This document shows, piece by piece, positions 50,270 through 59,603 of a stretch of DNA of 64,000 nucleotides. The first letter of the stretch is position 1. Every line of letters starts with the position of its first letter. The position numbers and the translations under genes were made by a program. Under the pieces are notes generated by a model, which searched no databases, had not been told where the DNA came from, and worked only from the letters and a program-made list of their open reading frames with translations. This stretch comes from Desertivirga sp966211215 (GTDB taxonomy: Bacteria > Bacteroidota > Bacteroidia > Sphingobacteriales > Sphingobacteriaceae): contig CBIHNR010000002.1 in assembly GCA_966211215.1 (NCBI GenBank), positions 1 to 64,000 of the forward strand, in the 5' to 3' direction.

Positions 50270-52873
50270 CTATCTGCCATTAATTTTTATTACCGAAGTA
50301 ATCCCGGTGCGGAAGCCAGTCTTTTGATAAGAACCGTCATTAAAGGCGGCGGCTACTTCAAAGCGTAATAGCCTGAATATATTGTCTATAGAATAGCCCG
50401 CCTCGAAATAATGCGGCGAGGCGGTTGTTTTTAAATAGTTGAAAAATACACTCTCTTTAAGCCCGAGCAAGCGAGCTTCAGGAATTCGTGTTATCAGAAA
50501 TTTTCTGAAGTGGTATTGCGTATTTGTAGAAACGAAAGAATTATTGGTGCTATAGCTGAAATAGTCCAGCAGGCGAAACATAGCTTTCGAGAACAAATTT
50601 ATATTTAGTTGATTACCACGAAAGTGCTTGTAGTCGATAAAACTGGTGCCGCGGTTGTTCAGGAAAGAGCCGGCTTCCAGAACCAGGCTGAGCCTGTTCC
50701 CCGCTCCCACATTTAAGGAATGTTCTGCTCCGAACTCAACATAATCGAAATCAACATCGCTTTGCATAAAATCCCTGATCCCCTTTTGATAACTTAAAGT
50801 AAACTCCGGAGAGCTTTCATTTACCATCCGTTTTTTTCCATTTTGGATGCGGTATTTAAGCCACGGGCGATAAGAAATGCCCACATCTGCCATAAATGCC
50901 TGGTGATTGGAAATTGCTGTATAGGGCAATTCAATATTTGCCGGTTGATTACTGGTGAATACTTCCGATTTGTTGAACAGGCTGTAATTCGTTGTATTAT
51001 CGAGCGGGTGGCGATTTTCCCATTTAATGCCAGCGTATATACGCAAGGCAGCAGAAGGCGTGGCCCCAATTCCCGCTAAAGCATAGCTTCTCTCATATGC
51101 GTTAAAATAATTGTTCTTATAAAGAAGCGATGAGAACGAGTTGGAGAACTCGCTAATACCGTTTTCCGAATTTATCTGGTTAATGAAGTGTCCTCCTTCC
51201 AGGTATGTGTTGAACTGGCTTGTAGATCTTCTCCGGGTGTAAGAAATCCTTGCTTTGCCATAAATATCTCTGCTCGAAAAGCCATATCGAACAGCTGGCG
51301 AAACTTCGAAATTGCTGCCCAGGCTGTCAGTTTTTCGTTTGTAACTTGATTCCAGGTTAAGGTTGAAACCTTCAATCGGATTAAAATATGTTTTGAACAA
51401 AGCAGGGCTGATTGAAAAGCTTTCCGTTTTAGAAAGGCGATAAGTGTGTCCACTGAAAATATCTGAAAATTTGAAACCGCGTTTCGCCTTATTTAAAGAA
51501 TCAGAAACAGCTTTCTGATCCACTGTAACCAGCGAATCCATCTTTCGATAGCCCTTTAGCTCGCTGACAGTTAGCGGAATTGGGCGTATACTATCCCAAT
51601 AAGCTGAATCTCGTTTCGCTGCAAGTTTTTCAATACTGAAGTTTGATTGAGTTATAACCTTGGCCTGTTTGTCTTTCTTAAACGCAGCCTTCTCATAATC
51701 ATCAATAACCTTGCTGAGCTGCTTTCTGGTGAGAGTTTTCTCTTTGATGGCTTGTGCCCCCTGGACAATATCCTGGTGTTTGTTGCGAAGTTCTGCCGGA
51801 ATTTCGTCCACTTTTTCATCCAGTAGCTGGAAATCAGCCGCAAGCTTTTTATTCAGGTCCACCTGATAGTTACTGCAGGAAACAAGATACTTAAACTGTC
51901 CCTTAAACCCAAGCATGCTCAACGAAACATTCATTTGATGGGTGATAGGAAGAAAAATGCGGGGCGCTACTTCTGAAAAATTTTGTTTTATGCTTAACGG
52001 GAAACCCATTAATGTACAAGTAAGATCAATGCTGTGAATAGCCCAATGTTCATCAATAATATACACCGAACCGCTGAAAACATTATCACCGTTGGAACGA
52101 GGGATCACTCCAATTTTGTAAACCAGATTTTGCTTATCAGTAAAACAGCCTTCATACTTAAAATGGTAGAAGCGGAAAGCGCTGGTGGAAAAGGGCGATA
52201 TCATGTTGCCAATTTTATTGTTGTAAAAGCTGTCATTAAGAAACGAGCTCGGACCAATATTTGCCGGGTTATTTCCTCTCGTTTTAACAGAGATCACCTT
52301 TTCTTCCACCTTATTCGGTTGCCTGAATTTAAACTCGCTTACCGATTCAGTTGCATAGGCCTCATCCATGCTTAAACCTTCCTTTTCAAGTTTTCTTTTG
52401 AAAATTCCCGGTGCTTTCGTTAGCTGTCCGCTTCCCTTAATGTAAGCCTTCATGCTAAATCCATCATAAAGCAGCTGGTTGTATTTTTTCTTCGAGATGG
52501 TTTTTCTGATGATTGTATAGGCAAGATCTTCCTTTTTTGATCTGCCTACGGCCACTTCCCGTAGTACTATAGCCTGTTCTTTTAGTACAAAATCTTTCTC
52601 TATCCAGGATTTGCCGATTTCTGCTTTAAATTCTTCCGACTCGTAGCCGATGTATCGCACAATAACTGTAAATGAGCCTTCAGGCAGTTTTAAAGAATAT
52701 TCGCCATTAATGTTAGAAGATAAACCTGTTTTCAGCTCAGGAATAAAAAATGACGCATTGGGTAAGGGCTGCCCCTTTATGTTTTTTATCGTTCCGCGAA
52801 TTCCTTGAGCTGTAGCTGAAAACGCAACGAGGAAAAGAAGCAGGGCGGATAAATAAGGTATTCTATTTGTCAT
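50270..52873 (-). CDS. DUF5686 outer-membrane protein with carboxypeptidase-regulatory domain
   Basis: An 867-residue exported protein. A signal peptide (ending FSATAQ) is followed by a carboxypeptidase-regulatory-like domain (about 23-105: IRGTIKNIKGQPLPNASFFI). The large DUF5686 region has helical and beta parts and, from about residue 480, alternating aromatic strands expected of an outer-membrane barrel, ending TSVIKING. The family is widespread in Bacteroidota, and its transport or assembly function is not known. It is a single gene, convergent with the HIT gene. Confidence 0.9.
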   Translation of the reverse strand: MTNRIPYLSALLLFLVAFSATAQGIRGTIKNIKGQPLPNASFFIPELKTGLSSNINGEYSLKLPEGSFTVIVRYIGYESEEFKAEIGKSWIEKDFVLKEQAIVLREVAVGRSKKEDLAYTIIRKTISKKKYNQLLYDGFSMKAYIKGSGQLTKAPGIFKRKLEKEGLSMDEAYATESVSEFKFRQPNKVEEKVISVKTRGNNPANIGPSSFLNDSFYNNKIGNMISPFSTSAFRFYHFKYEGCFTDKQNLVYKIGVIPRSNGDNVFSGSVYIIDEHWAIHSIDLTCTLMGFPLSIKQNFSEVAPRIFLPITHQMNVSLSMLGFKGQFKYLVSCSNYQVDLNKKLAADFQLLDEKVDEIPAELRNKHQDIVQGAQAIKEKTLTRKQLSKVIDDYEKAAFKKDKQAKVITQSNFSIEKLAAKRDSAYWDSIRPIPLTVSELKGYRKMDSLVTVDQKAVSDSLNKAKRGFKFSDIFSGHTYRLSKTESFSISPALFKTYFNPIEGFNLNLESSYKRKTDSLGSNFEVSPAVRYGFSSRDIYGKARISYTRRRSTSQFNTYLEGGHFINQINSENGISEFSNSFSSLLYKNNYFNAYERSYALAGIGATPSAALRIYAGIKWENRHPLDNTTNYSLFNKSEVFTSNQPANIELPYTAISNHQAFMADVGISYRPWLKYRIQNGKKRMVNESSPEFTLSYQKGIRDFMQSDVDFDYVEFGAEHSLNVGAGNRLSLVLEAGSFLNNRGTSFIDYKHFRGNQLNINLFSKAMFRLLDYFSYSTNNSFVSTNTQYHFRKFLITRIPEARLLGLKESVFFNYLKTTASPHYFEAGYSIDNIFRLLRFEVAAAFNDGSYQKTGFRTGITSVIKINGR

Positions 52874-53335
52874 GCAGATTTAGATTTTATGAATAAATCT
52901 CGGGCTAAAATGCAGAATAAAAGTAGAACTAATAGTAGAGTAAACGTTAAATGATGTTAATATAAAGAAATATTTTTTACAAGGCTTGTGCTCGTCCAAT
53001 GTCGGTTGGTGGAGACATCAACCACGGCGGGCTCCGGTGCTGGTGTCCCCACCAGCACCTTTGAAATCCTTAACTTAAAGACATTGGGTGCGCTCATCTA
53101 GCACAGCTTTACCCGCATAGCCGGGGGCAGCACAAGCATCATGCCTGTAGTTTAAAATCCCAGTGCTCGGGTTTTTATAAAAAATTGAAAGTAGAGGTGG
53201 GATCGCTATTCTGAAGTCAAAATCCGAACAGGATTTTACCCTTTTTTGTTGTAATTCCCCTTCATAAAAGCAAATTTTTCCTCAAAAAATCGTTTCTTTG
53301 TAGATTAATTTTTTCCACAATTAACAAAAAGCATC
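52874..53335. other. Intergenic region containing a nested inverted-repeat element
   Basis: About 460 bases without a gene. The element at 52984-53137 is described separately. Closer to ilvE, the segment near 53294 (TTTCTTTG) is one mismatch from the -7 consensus and is followed by the GTG start about 35 bases later. Confidence 0.5.
52984..53137. repeat. Nested inverted-repeat element with two tetraloop hairpins
   Basis: The outer arms GCTTGTGCT (52984-52992) and AGCACAAGC (53129-53137) pair, and inside them CCAATGTC pairs with GACATTGG (52996-53003 with 53080-53087). Two inner hairpins follow: GGTTGGTG / CATCAACC (53004-53011 with 53016-53023) and GGTGCTGGTG / CACCAGCACC (53036-53045 with 53050-53059). 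CCTTAACTTAA at about 53068 is shared with the repeat region near 30.6 kb. This looks like a short mobile or REP-type element. Confidence 0.65.
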
Positions 53336-54400
53336 GTGACTGATACACTTGATATAAAAATTACTAAAACCAGTGCTTCTCGATTAAGTCAGACTGATTT
53401 TAATGATTTGCCTTTCGGGAAGATTTTTTCTGACCACATGTTTGTTGCCGACTACGAAGACGGCGAATGGAAGAACTTTCAGATAGTACCTTACGGCGAT
53501 TTATCATTTAGCCCCGCGATTTCTGTGCTGCATTACGGCCAGGCTTTTTTTGAAGGGCTAAAAGCATACAAGCAACAAGATGGCAAAGTGGTAACTTTCC
53601 GTCCGTATAAAAATGCTGAACGTTTCAACAAATCGGCAGAGCGTATGTGCATGCCATCGTTGCCAGAAGACATTTTCGTTCAAAGTATTGCTGCTTTGGT
53701 TGATTTAGACAGAGACTGGGTGCCAACAGCGCCACAAACCTCATTATATATACGTCCGTTTATGTTCGCAACCGACCCTTACTTAGGTGTTGCACCATCA
53801 AAAACGTATAAATACATGGTGCTAACTTGTCCGGTAGGTGCGTATTTCTCAAAGCCACTTAAAGTTAAGATCGAAACAAAGTATTCCCGCTCAAGCGATG
53901 GCGGTTTCGGTTTTGCAAAAGCAGCTGGCAACTATGCAGGTTCATTGTATCCGGCACAAGAGGCTTTAAAAGAAGGTTTTGACCAATTAATCTGGACAGA
54001 CAGCCGCAACCACGAATACATCGAAGAACTTGGAGCTGCCAATGTGGTATTTATGATTGACGGTAAAATTGTAACTCCCGAAACCCGCGAAACTATCTTA
54101 AAAGGTGTAACCCGCGATACAGTATTGGCATTGGCCCGCAAATGGGGAGTTCCAGTAGAAGAACGTCGTGTAACGGTAGCGGAAGTTATAGAAGGCTTGA
54201 AATCAGGAAAGATGACTGAAGCTTTTGGTGTAGGAACAGCAGCAACAGTAACTTCAATTGCAACGATTGGTTACGAGGGCGAATTATACTCATTGCCGGA
54301 TCCTGCTGAAGCAGAGTTTTCAAATAAAGCGCTGAAAACACTAAATGACATGAGATATGGATTAGCTCCGGATGATTTTGGCTGGAACTATCAGATATAA
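53336..54400 (+). CDS. ilvE: Branched-chain amino acid aminotransferase
   Basis: A 354-residue fold-type IV PLP enzyme that transaminates Leu, Ile and Val. The PLP-binding Lys lies in GFAKAAGNYAGS (about residue 198). The family segments LHYGQAFFEGLKAY, YIEELGAANVVF and TPETRETILKGVTRD are intact. The start is GTG at 53336; no ATG lies near, and the N-terminus fits family length. It stands alone and ends at a terminator. Confidence 0.95.
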   Translation: MTDTLDIKITKTSASRLSQTDFNDLPFGKIFSDHMFVADYEDGEWKNFQIVPYGDLSFSPAISVLHYGQAFFEGLKAYKQQDGKVVTFRPYKNAERFNKSAERMCMPSLPEDIFVQSIAALVDLDRDWVPTAPQTSLYIRPFMFATDPYLGVAPSKTYKYMVLTCPVGAYFSKPLKVKIETKYSRSSDGGFGFAKAAGNYAGSLYPAQEALKEGFDQLIWTDSRNHEYIEELGAANVVFMIDGKIVTPETRETILKGVTRDTVLALARKWGVPVEERRVTVAEVIEGLKSGKMTEAFGVGTAATVTSIATIGYEGELYSLPDPAEAEFSNKALKTLNDMRYGLAPDDFGWNYQI

Positions 54401-54406
54401 AGAAGA

Positions 54407-54432
54407 GGCTCGGAAAATATCCGGGCCTTTTT
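54407..54432 (+). terminator. Terminator of ilvE
   Basis: An 8-bp stem (54407-54414 GGCTCGGA with 54420-54427 TCCGGGCC, one G-T pair), a 5-base loop, and five T. It abuts the stop codon of the convergent AsmA-like gene at 54431. Confidence 0.75.
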
Positions 54433-56230
54433 ACTTTTTGCCCGATTGTCTTCTTAAACTGCGCTTTAGTTTACGTAGTTTCCCTTTGTTGCCACTCTGA
54501 TTTGCCAGGCTTTTAAACTGGTCCTTTAATTTTTGCTCCCGTTCTGGGGTAAGCCCCATGGTTTCACGCAGCCCCGAGTATAAGCTTTGCCAAATCGAAC
54601 CAAAGAAGGCGATGGAATCAGGGCGTGTATAGTTAATATAACCGATTCGCGGTTTTTCACCAATGGATGGGTTGGCTTCTTTTAGCAATAGATTATTTGC
54701 TACCAGCGAACGTAACATCTGGGTATGTATCATTTTTCCCGAATCAATTCTCAAAAGCCCTATATTAAGTCCTCGATAAAACATTAAAAGCTTGCCACTA
54801 GACTTACGGTAGTCGGCGTTAACAGAGAAATTTACCTTTGAGATTTTGCCTGAATTTATCTTTAAAAGCGCAAGAGGGCGGCTTAGCTGATTAAAATATT
54901 TGGCATTCATAGAACCAAGGCTTCCTGAATAATTGTATTCTTCCGTTTTGGAAGCCAGGTTAAGGTTCATAAAAAAATCAAGCCGGGCTTTGCCAAATAT
55001 CCGGGAAGTGCATCTCGCCCTGATCCATTTCTTTTTTTGCAATGTTAAAGTGTCATTCGTGAAATTATAGACTGAGCCGTTTACATTGTTAAAGAAAATT
55101 TTTCCGGCACGGGCGGTAAGTGGGTCGTACTCCCGGTAGGTAATGGTAGAATTAAATACATTTACTGTGTCAATCAAGGTATTTAGCCTTAACCGTTTCA
55201 AAGCCAATTGCGGAAAATGCCAGCCTCTGTCATAAGTGGGGCGAGCCTTGCTTTTATCCATAAATATGCTGGCATCAGCATTCAGGAAATTTAATGATGA
55301 CGCCCTCAGTTGCCTTTTATCTGTAAGCCTTTTAATATCGATATTACTTAATAGAACCTCATTTAAGTCTACCTTATATTGGGCTTTTCTCGTAGGGAGG
55401 AGCTTAGAATATTCCATTTCGCCATATCTGGGAATAATTTTAATGCCTTTCGCCCAGGCATACCTGTCTGAAGTGGAGATTTTTAAGTCATCAAATAAAA
55501 TGGTATACATCTTATCCCTGCTTAAATATTCATGCTTTCTTACCCGTACAAAAATCTCTTTGGTAAAATAAAAGCGCGATTTATCGTTTTGGCTAAGCGA
55601 ATCAATCAGTAAATCCTCAATACGCACCGACATGTTTTTAACACCATCAATTTCAGGTTTTCCCAAACTCCAGTCGGTGTACTGAAAATCAATATTGTCA
55701 AAAACAATCTCTCCAATCCTGATAGATTTCAAGTATTTGGATAACCGCTGCCAAGCCGTTCGTTTATCTTCAGCTTCGGCTTTTTCCTTTTTGGGATATC
55801 GGTAAGAAACCCGGATGGTTGGATTGTTAATATGAACAGTTTTGATGACCAGGTCTTTGTTGAAATAAACTTTAATGGGGTGGATACGCCTTAACGCCAA
55901 ACTTTTAACTGCAATAGAATAAATGTGTGTCGGCTGAATCCCTTTCTTCCTCATTAAGAAGTAAACAGATTCATTTGCTGTAAACTGGATATCATCCAGC
56001 CGCACTGTACCTGTAAACGGATTCAGATGGATTTCAGAAAAAGAGATAGTATAAAGCCCATCTGTTGCCGTATAGATGGCTTCCTTAATGCGGGCAGATA
56101 CCATAGGCTCAATTTTTCTTGAGTAAATAATTAAGCCGGCAGAAATGGCGAAAAATAGTGCAAATAAAATACCCAACGCCCGTTTAAAACGTTTGGATAA
56201 TTTTCCAGAATGCTTCACCGTTTCCTCCAT
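54431..56230 (-). CDS. AsmA-like membrane-anchored protein
   Basis: A 599-residue protein with an N-terminal cytosolic basic stretch, one membrane helix (ALGILFALFFAISAGLIIY), and a long periplasmic part rich in beta strands, with the start of the chain (IKEAIYTATDGLYTISFSEIHLNPFTG) typical of AsmA/DUF748-type proteins. Such proteins form lipid-conducting bridges between membranes. The C-terminus is basic (KLRKLKRSLRRQSGKK). The assignment is by layout; a more exact family is not certain. Confidence 0.65.
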   Translation of the reverse strand: MEETVKHSGKLSKRFKRALGILFALFFAISAGLIIYSRKIEPMVSARIKEAIYTATDGLYTISFSEIHLNPFTGTVRLDDIQFTANESVYFLMRKKGIQPTHIYSIAVKSLALRRIHPIKVYFNKDLVIKTVHINNPTIRVSYRYPKKEKAEAEDKRTAWQRLSKYLKSIRIGEIVFDNIDFQYTDWSLGKPEIDGVKNMSVRIEDLLIDSLSQNDKSRFYFTKEIFVRVRKHEYLSRDKMYTILFDDLKISTSDRYAWAKGIKIIPRYGEMEYSKLLPTRKAQYKVDLNEVLLSNIDIKRLTDKRQLRASSLNFLNADASIFMDKSKARPTYDRGWHFPQLALKRLRLNTLIDTVNVFNSTITYREYDPLTARAGKIFFNNVNGSVYNFTNDTLTLQKKKWIRARCTSRIFGKARLDFFMNLNLASKTEEYNYSGSLGSMNAKYFNQLSRPLALLKINSGKISKVNFSVNADYRKSSGKLLMFYRGLNIGLLRIDSGKMIHTQMLRSLVANNLLLKEANPSIGEKPRIGYINYTRPDSIAFFGSIWQSLYSGLRETMGLTPEREQKLKDQFKSLANQSGNKGKLRKLKRSLRRQSGKK

Positions 56231-56323
56231 TGTTGCTAAAAATACAATACAGAGCCATTAAGTGCACATTATTTATTACAAAATACTGAGGCTGACAACC
56301 TGTCATTTGTTTAAAAATGTTCG

Positions 56324-56331
56324 TACTTTTG
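56324..56331 (+). promoter_or_regulatory. -7 promoter element of miaB
   Basis: TACTTTTG is a perfect TAnnTTTG, 19 bases before the miaB ATG. A TTTG at 56306 lies 14 bases upstream, closer than the usual spacing. Confidence 0.5.
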
Positions 56332-56350
56332 AAATCCAAAAATTTAAAAG

Positions 56351-57772
56351 ATGTTTAATCCACAGATAAGTGAAAAAGAGCACGATGAGGCAAGGCAAGG
56401 TGAGGCGTTAGTGCTTGATAAATCTACAGGAAAGAATAACGGCCGTAAATTATATATAGAGAGCTATGGTTGCGCTATGAATTTTTCTGATAGCGAGATT
56501 GTTGCGTCTATCATGACAGATATGGGTTTTGAAACTACCGGCGATTTTAAGGAAGCTGATGTGGTTTTTATAAATACTTGTTCTATTCGTGAAAATGCTG
56601 AACAACGCGTGCGCAATAGGCTGAAGGAATTTAAAGGGGTTAAAGCAAAAAATCCTGGAATGGTGGTGGGCGTGTTAGGCTGTATGGCCGAGCGCTTAAA
56701 ATCGAAATTTTTGGAAGAAGAAAAATTGGTTGACGTAGTTGTTGGGCCTGATGCTTATCGTGATTTACCCAATCTTATCGATCAGGTGGATGATGGTGCA
56801 AGGGCTGTAAACGTATTGCTGTCTCGTGAAGAAACTTACGCCGATATTAATCCCGTTAGGTTAAATACAAACGGCATTAGTGCATTTATTTCCATTATGC
56901 GTGGTTGCGATAACATGTGTTCGTTCTGCGTGGTTCCGTTTACCCGCGGCCGCGAACGTAGTCGTGATGCACAGTCAATTGTTCAGGAAGCACAGGATTT
57001 ATTTAATGAAGGTTATCGCGAAGTAACTTTACTCGGCCAGAATGTAGATTCGTACAAATGGGCAAAGGAGGATGGTTCCGAATCTGTCAATTTTGCGCAG
57101 TTGCTTGAAAAAGTGGCTCTGGTTAGCCCCGAATTGCGTGTCCGCTTTTCAACATCCCATCCTAAAGATATCACCGACGAGGTGCTTCATACCATTGCTA
57201 AATACGAGAATATCTGTAACTATATCCACCTTCCAGTGCAATCAGGCAACTCAAGGGTGCTTGAACTGATGAATCGTACGTATGATAGGGAGTGGTATAT
57301 GGAAAGAGTTGATGCCATTCGCCGCATTATTCCAGGTTGTGCTATTTCAACCGATGTAATTACTGGTTTTTGTACAGAAACTGAAGAAGAGCACCTGGAA
57401 ACATTAAGCATGATGGATTACGTAACGTACGATTTTGCCTATATGTTTAAATATTCTGAGCGCCCGGGAACACTTGCCGCAAAACGTTATGCAGACGATA
57501 TTCCGGAAGATGTTAAAAGCCGCCGTTTAACAGAGATTGTAGACAGGCAGCAAAAACACTCACATATAAGAATGCTGGAACAAATCGGCAAAGTACAGAA
57601 AGTGCTAATAGATGGCTTCTCGAAAAAATCAAAAGACGATTATGCAGGCAGAAATGATCAAAACGCTACGGTAATTTTCCCTGTGAATGCACAGTATAAA
57701 CCAGGCCAATATGTTAATGTGCTGGTAGAGAAGTGTACTACCGCAACGTTGATTGGCAAGATAGTTTCTTAG
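56351..57772 (+). CDS. miaB: tRNA-2-methylthio-N6-dimethylallyladenosine synthase MiaB
   Basis: A 473-residue methylthiotransferase that adds a methylthio group to i6A37 in tRNA. Order: N-terminal UPF0004 domain with three cluster cysteines (YGCAMNFSDSE, NTCSIRENA, GCMAERL), then radical SAM with CDNMCSFC (CxxxCxxC), and a C-terminal TRAM domain (PGQYVNVLVEKCTTATLIG). Length is typical. It heads the conserved run to groEL (miaB, sigma-54 regulator, lptE, hypothetical, secG, groESL). Confidence 0.97.
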   Translation: MFNPQISEKEHDEARQGEALVLDKSTGKNNGRKLYIESYGCAMNFSDSEIVASIMTDMGFETTGDFKEADVVFINTCSIRENAEQRVRNRLKEFKGVKAKNPGMVVGVLGCMAERLKSKFLEEEKLVDVVVGPDAYRDLPNLIDQVDDGARAVNVLLSREETYADINPVRLNTNGISAFISIMRGCDNMCSFCVVPFTRGRERSRDAQSIVQEAQDLFNEGYREVTLLGQNVDSYKWAKEDGSESVNFAQLLEKVALVSPELRVRFSTSHPKDITDEVLHTIAKYENICNYIHLPVQSGNSRVLELMNRTYDREWYMERVDAIRRIIPGCAISTDVITGFCTETEEEHLETLSMMDYVTYDFAYMFKYSERPGTLAAKRYADDIPEDVKSRRLTEIVDRQQKHSHIRMLEQIGKVQKVLIDGFSKKSKDDYAGRNDQNATVIFPVNAQYKPGQYVNVLVEKCTTATLIGKIVS

Positions 57773-58337
57773 AAGCAAGAGTAAAGAATCAGGAATCAAG
57801 ACTAGATGCATGGCCTGAAATGGTGCGAAGACTGACTTTTCGAAAATACGAAGTAAGAAATAAATGGGTTTAAATCTAGGATGAGCCATAATTTTAAGAA
57901 TTTGAAAATATGGCAACGAGCCATGGATCTTGCTGATTTGACTCATGATTATTGTAAAGGCTTGCCAGCAGATGAAAGGTTCAATTTGATTGATCAAATA
58001 AACCGAAGTTCTTGCTCAATTCCTTCTAATATTGCCGAAGGTTCTGGAAAGAGAACGAAGGTGCATTTCGCCGAATATTTAACAACATCATTAACATCTG
58101 CCTACGAAGCCGAAACCCAGTTGTTAATATGCGAGCGAAGGGGGTATGGAGACAAGCAAAAGCTTGAAGCTTGCCTTTTCCTTATCACAGAAGTACAAAA
58201 AATGATATTTGTATTTCGTGAACTAATTTTAAAAAATAACAGAGATGGAAACGCAGAAGTTTAGAAAGGACCTGAACTAAACAGCGTTGCAGGAATAGGC
58301 TATTCGTCTAGACTCTTGCTTCTCATCTCTTGCTTCT
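57771..58337. mobile_element. IVS-like element: four-helix-bundle gene between inverted repeats
   Basis: AGAAGCAAGAG at 57771-57781 is inverted as CTCTTGCTTCT at 58313-58323 and again at 58327-58337. Related TCTAGA-type sequence lies just inside each arm. Between them sits only the four-helix-bundle gene. Intervening sequences in 23S rRNA genes have the same build: complementary ends around an S23-type gene. The left arm starts within the stop-codon region of miaB. Confidence 0.45.
57881..58264 (+). CDS. Four helix bundle protein (23S rRNA-intervening sequence family)
   Basis: A 127-residue S23/IVP-type protein: LKIWQRAMDLADLTHDY for helix 1, LIDQINRSSCSIPSNIAEGSGKRTK with the family NIAEG motif (about residue 54), then LTSAYEAETQL and a C-terminal helix. 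Proteins of this family form a pentameric four-helix bundle of unknown function. They were first found inside rRNA intervening sequences. It is flanked by inverted repeats and lies between miaB and a sigma-54 regulator, interrupting an otherwise conserved gene run. Confidence 0.9.
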   Translation: MSHNFKNLKIWQRAMDLADLTHDYCKGLPADERFNLIDQINRSSCSIPSNIAEGSGKRTKVHFAEYLTTSLTSAYEAETQLLICERRGYGDKQKLEACLFLITEVQKMIFVFRELILKNNRDGNAEV

Positions 58338-58348
58338 ATTCTATAAAA

Positions 58349-59596
58349 ATGGACGTTCAAGATATTAAAAACCGTTTTGGAATAATTGGTAATTCGCCGT
58401 TACTTAACCGTGCAATTGATATTGCAAGGCAGGTAGCACCTACGGATATTTCTGTTTTAATCACCGGAGAAAGCGGAAGTGGAAAAGAAGTCTTTTCTCA
58501 TATCATACACCACCTGAGTGCCCGCAAACATGGCGCCTTTATTGCCGTTAACTGTGGTGCGATTCCCGAAGGCACTATCGACTCTGAGTTGTTTGGACAC
58601 GAAAAAGGGTCATTTACAGGTGCTCACGAAGCCCGGAAAGGATATTTCGAGGTGGTAAATGGTGGAACAATCTTTTTAGATGAAGTGGCCGAATTGCCCT
58701 TGGGTACACAAGCACGCCTGTTAAGGGTTTTAGAAACCGGCGAGTATCTCCGTGTAGGTTCTTCAAAGGTGCAAAAAACAGATGTTCGGGTGGTTGCAGC
58801 CACCAATGTGGATGTTTTCGATGCTGTTAAAAATGGTAAGTTCAGGGAAGACTTATACTATCGCCTCAATACAGTACCATTAAAAATACCTGCACTACGT
58901 GAGCGTAAGGAGGATATCCACCTTTTATTCAGAAAGTTTATTGCAGATTTTACTAATAAATATCGCAGTCCATCTGTTGTTCTGGATACAGAAGCCCAGC
59001 ATATCCTGGTAAATTATAGTTGGCCCGGAAATGTGCGCCAATTGAAAAATATTGCAGAGCAAATTGCCGTTCTTGAAAAAGATAGAAACCTGTCAGCGCA
59101 AAATATGGTAAACTACATCCCCCAGGAAAACAATCCCGGAAATTTGCCAATGCGCATAAATCCAGAAAAAAAAGAGGATTTTTCTGAAAGGGATATTTTA
59201 TACAAGGTGCTTTTCGATATGAAGCGCGATATGCTTGAATTGAAGAAGCTTGTGGCAGAGATTATTAAAAATGGAGGCAATGCAGCGGCAATTGCGGCTA
59301 ACCCTAATTTGGTACAACAACTATATCAGGATGTAGAGTTATTATCTCCAGAACCAGCTGTGCAACAGCAACCTACCATCACCATTCATCATCCGGAGCA
59401 TGCTCCAAAAAGTGATTTCGAAATCTCGCATCACTCGGAAGAAGTGGAGGAATCGTTATCCCTGATTGAAAAAGAATCTGACCTGATTAAAAAAGCGCTT
59501 AAAAAACACAAAGGGAAGCGTAAATTAGCTGCACAAGAATTAGGTATCTCCGAGCGTACCTTATATCGTAAAATAAAAGAACTAAACCTGAATTAA
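58349..59596 (+). CDS. Sigma-54-dependent transcriptional activator without receiver domain
   Basis: A 415-residue AAA+ enhancer-binding protein. The sigma-54 interaction domain (about 5-235) starts almost at the N-terminus. Walker A is GESGSGKE, the sigma-54 loop is GSFTGA (a variant of GAFTGA), Walker B is GGTIFLDEVAEL, and the Arg finger region is FREDLYYRLN. A long linker follows, then a Fis-type helix-turn-helix (KRKLAAQELGISERTLYRKIKEL). There is no N-terminal receiver domain, so control must come from expression, the linker or a partner. ATG 58349 is chosen; the longer frame starts inside the IVS-like repeat. Confidence 0.93.
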   Translation: MDVQDIKNRFGIIGNSPLLNRAIDIARQVAPTDISVLITGESGSGKEVFSHIIHHLSARKHGAFIAVNCGAIPEGTIDSELFGHEKGSFTGAHEARKGYFEVVNGGTIFLDEVAELPLGTQARLLRVLETGEYLRVGSSKVQKTDVRVVAATNVDVFDAVKNGKFREDLYYRLNTVPLKIPALRERKEDIHLLFRKFIADFTNKYRSPSVVLDTEAQHILVNYSWPGNVRQLKNIAEQIAVLEKDRNLSAQNMVNYIPQENNPGNLPMRINPEKKEDFSERDILYKVLFDMKRDMLELKKLVAEIIKNGGNAAAIAANPNLVQQLYQDVELLSPEPAVQQQPTITIHHPEHAPKSDFEISHHSEEVEESLSLIEKESDLIKKALKKHKGKRKLAAQELGISERTLYRKIKELNLN

Positions 59597-59603
59597 TAGT
59601 AGA

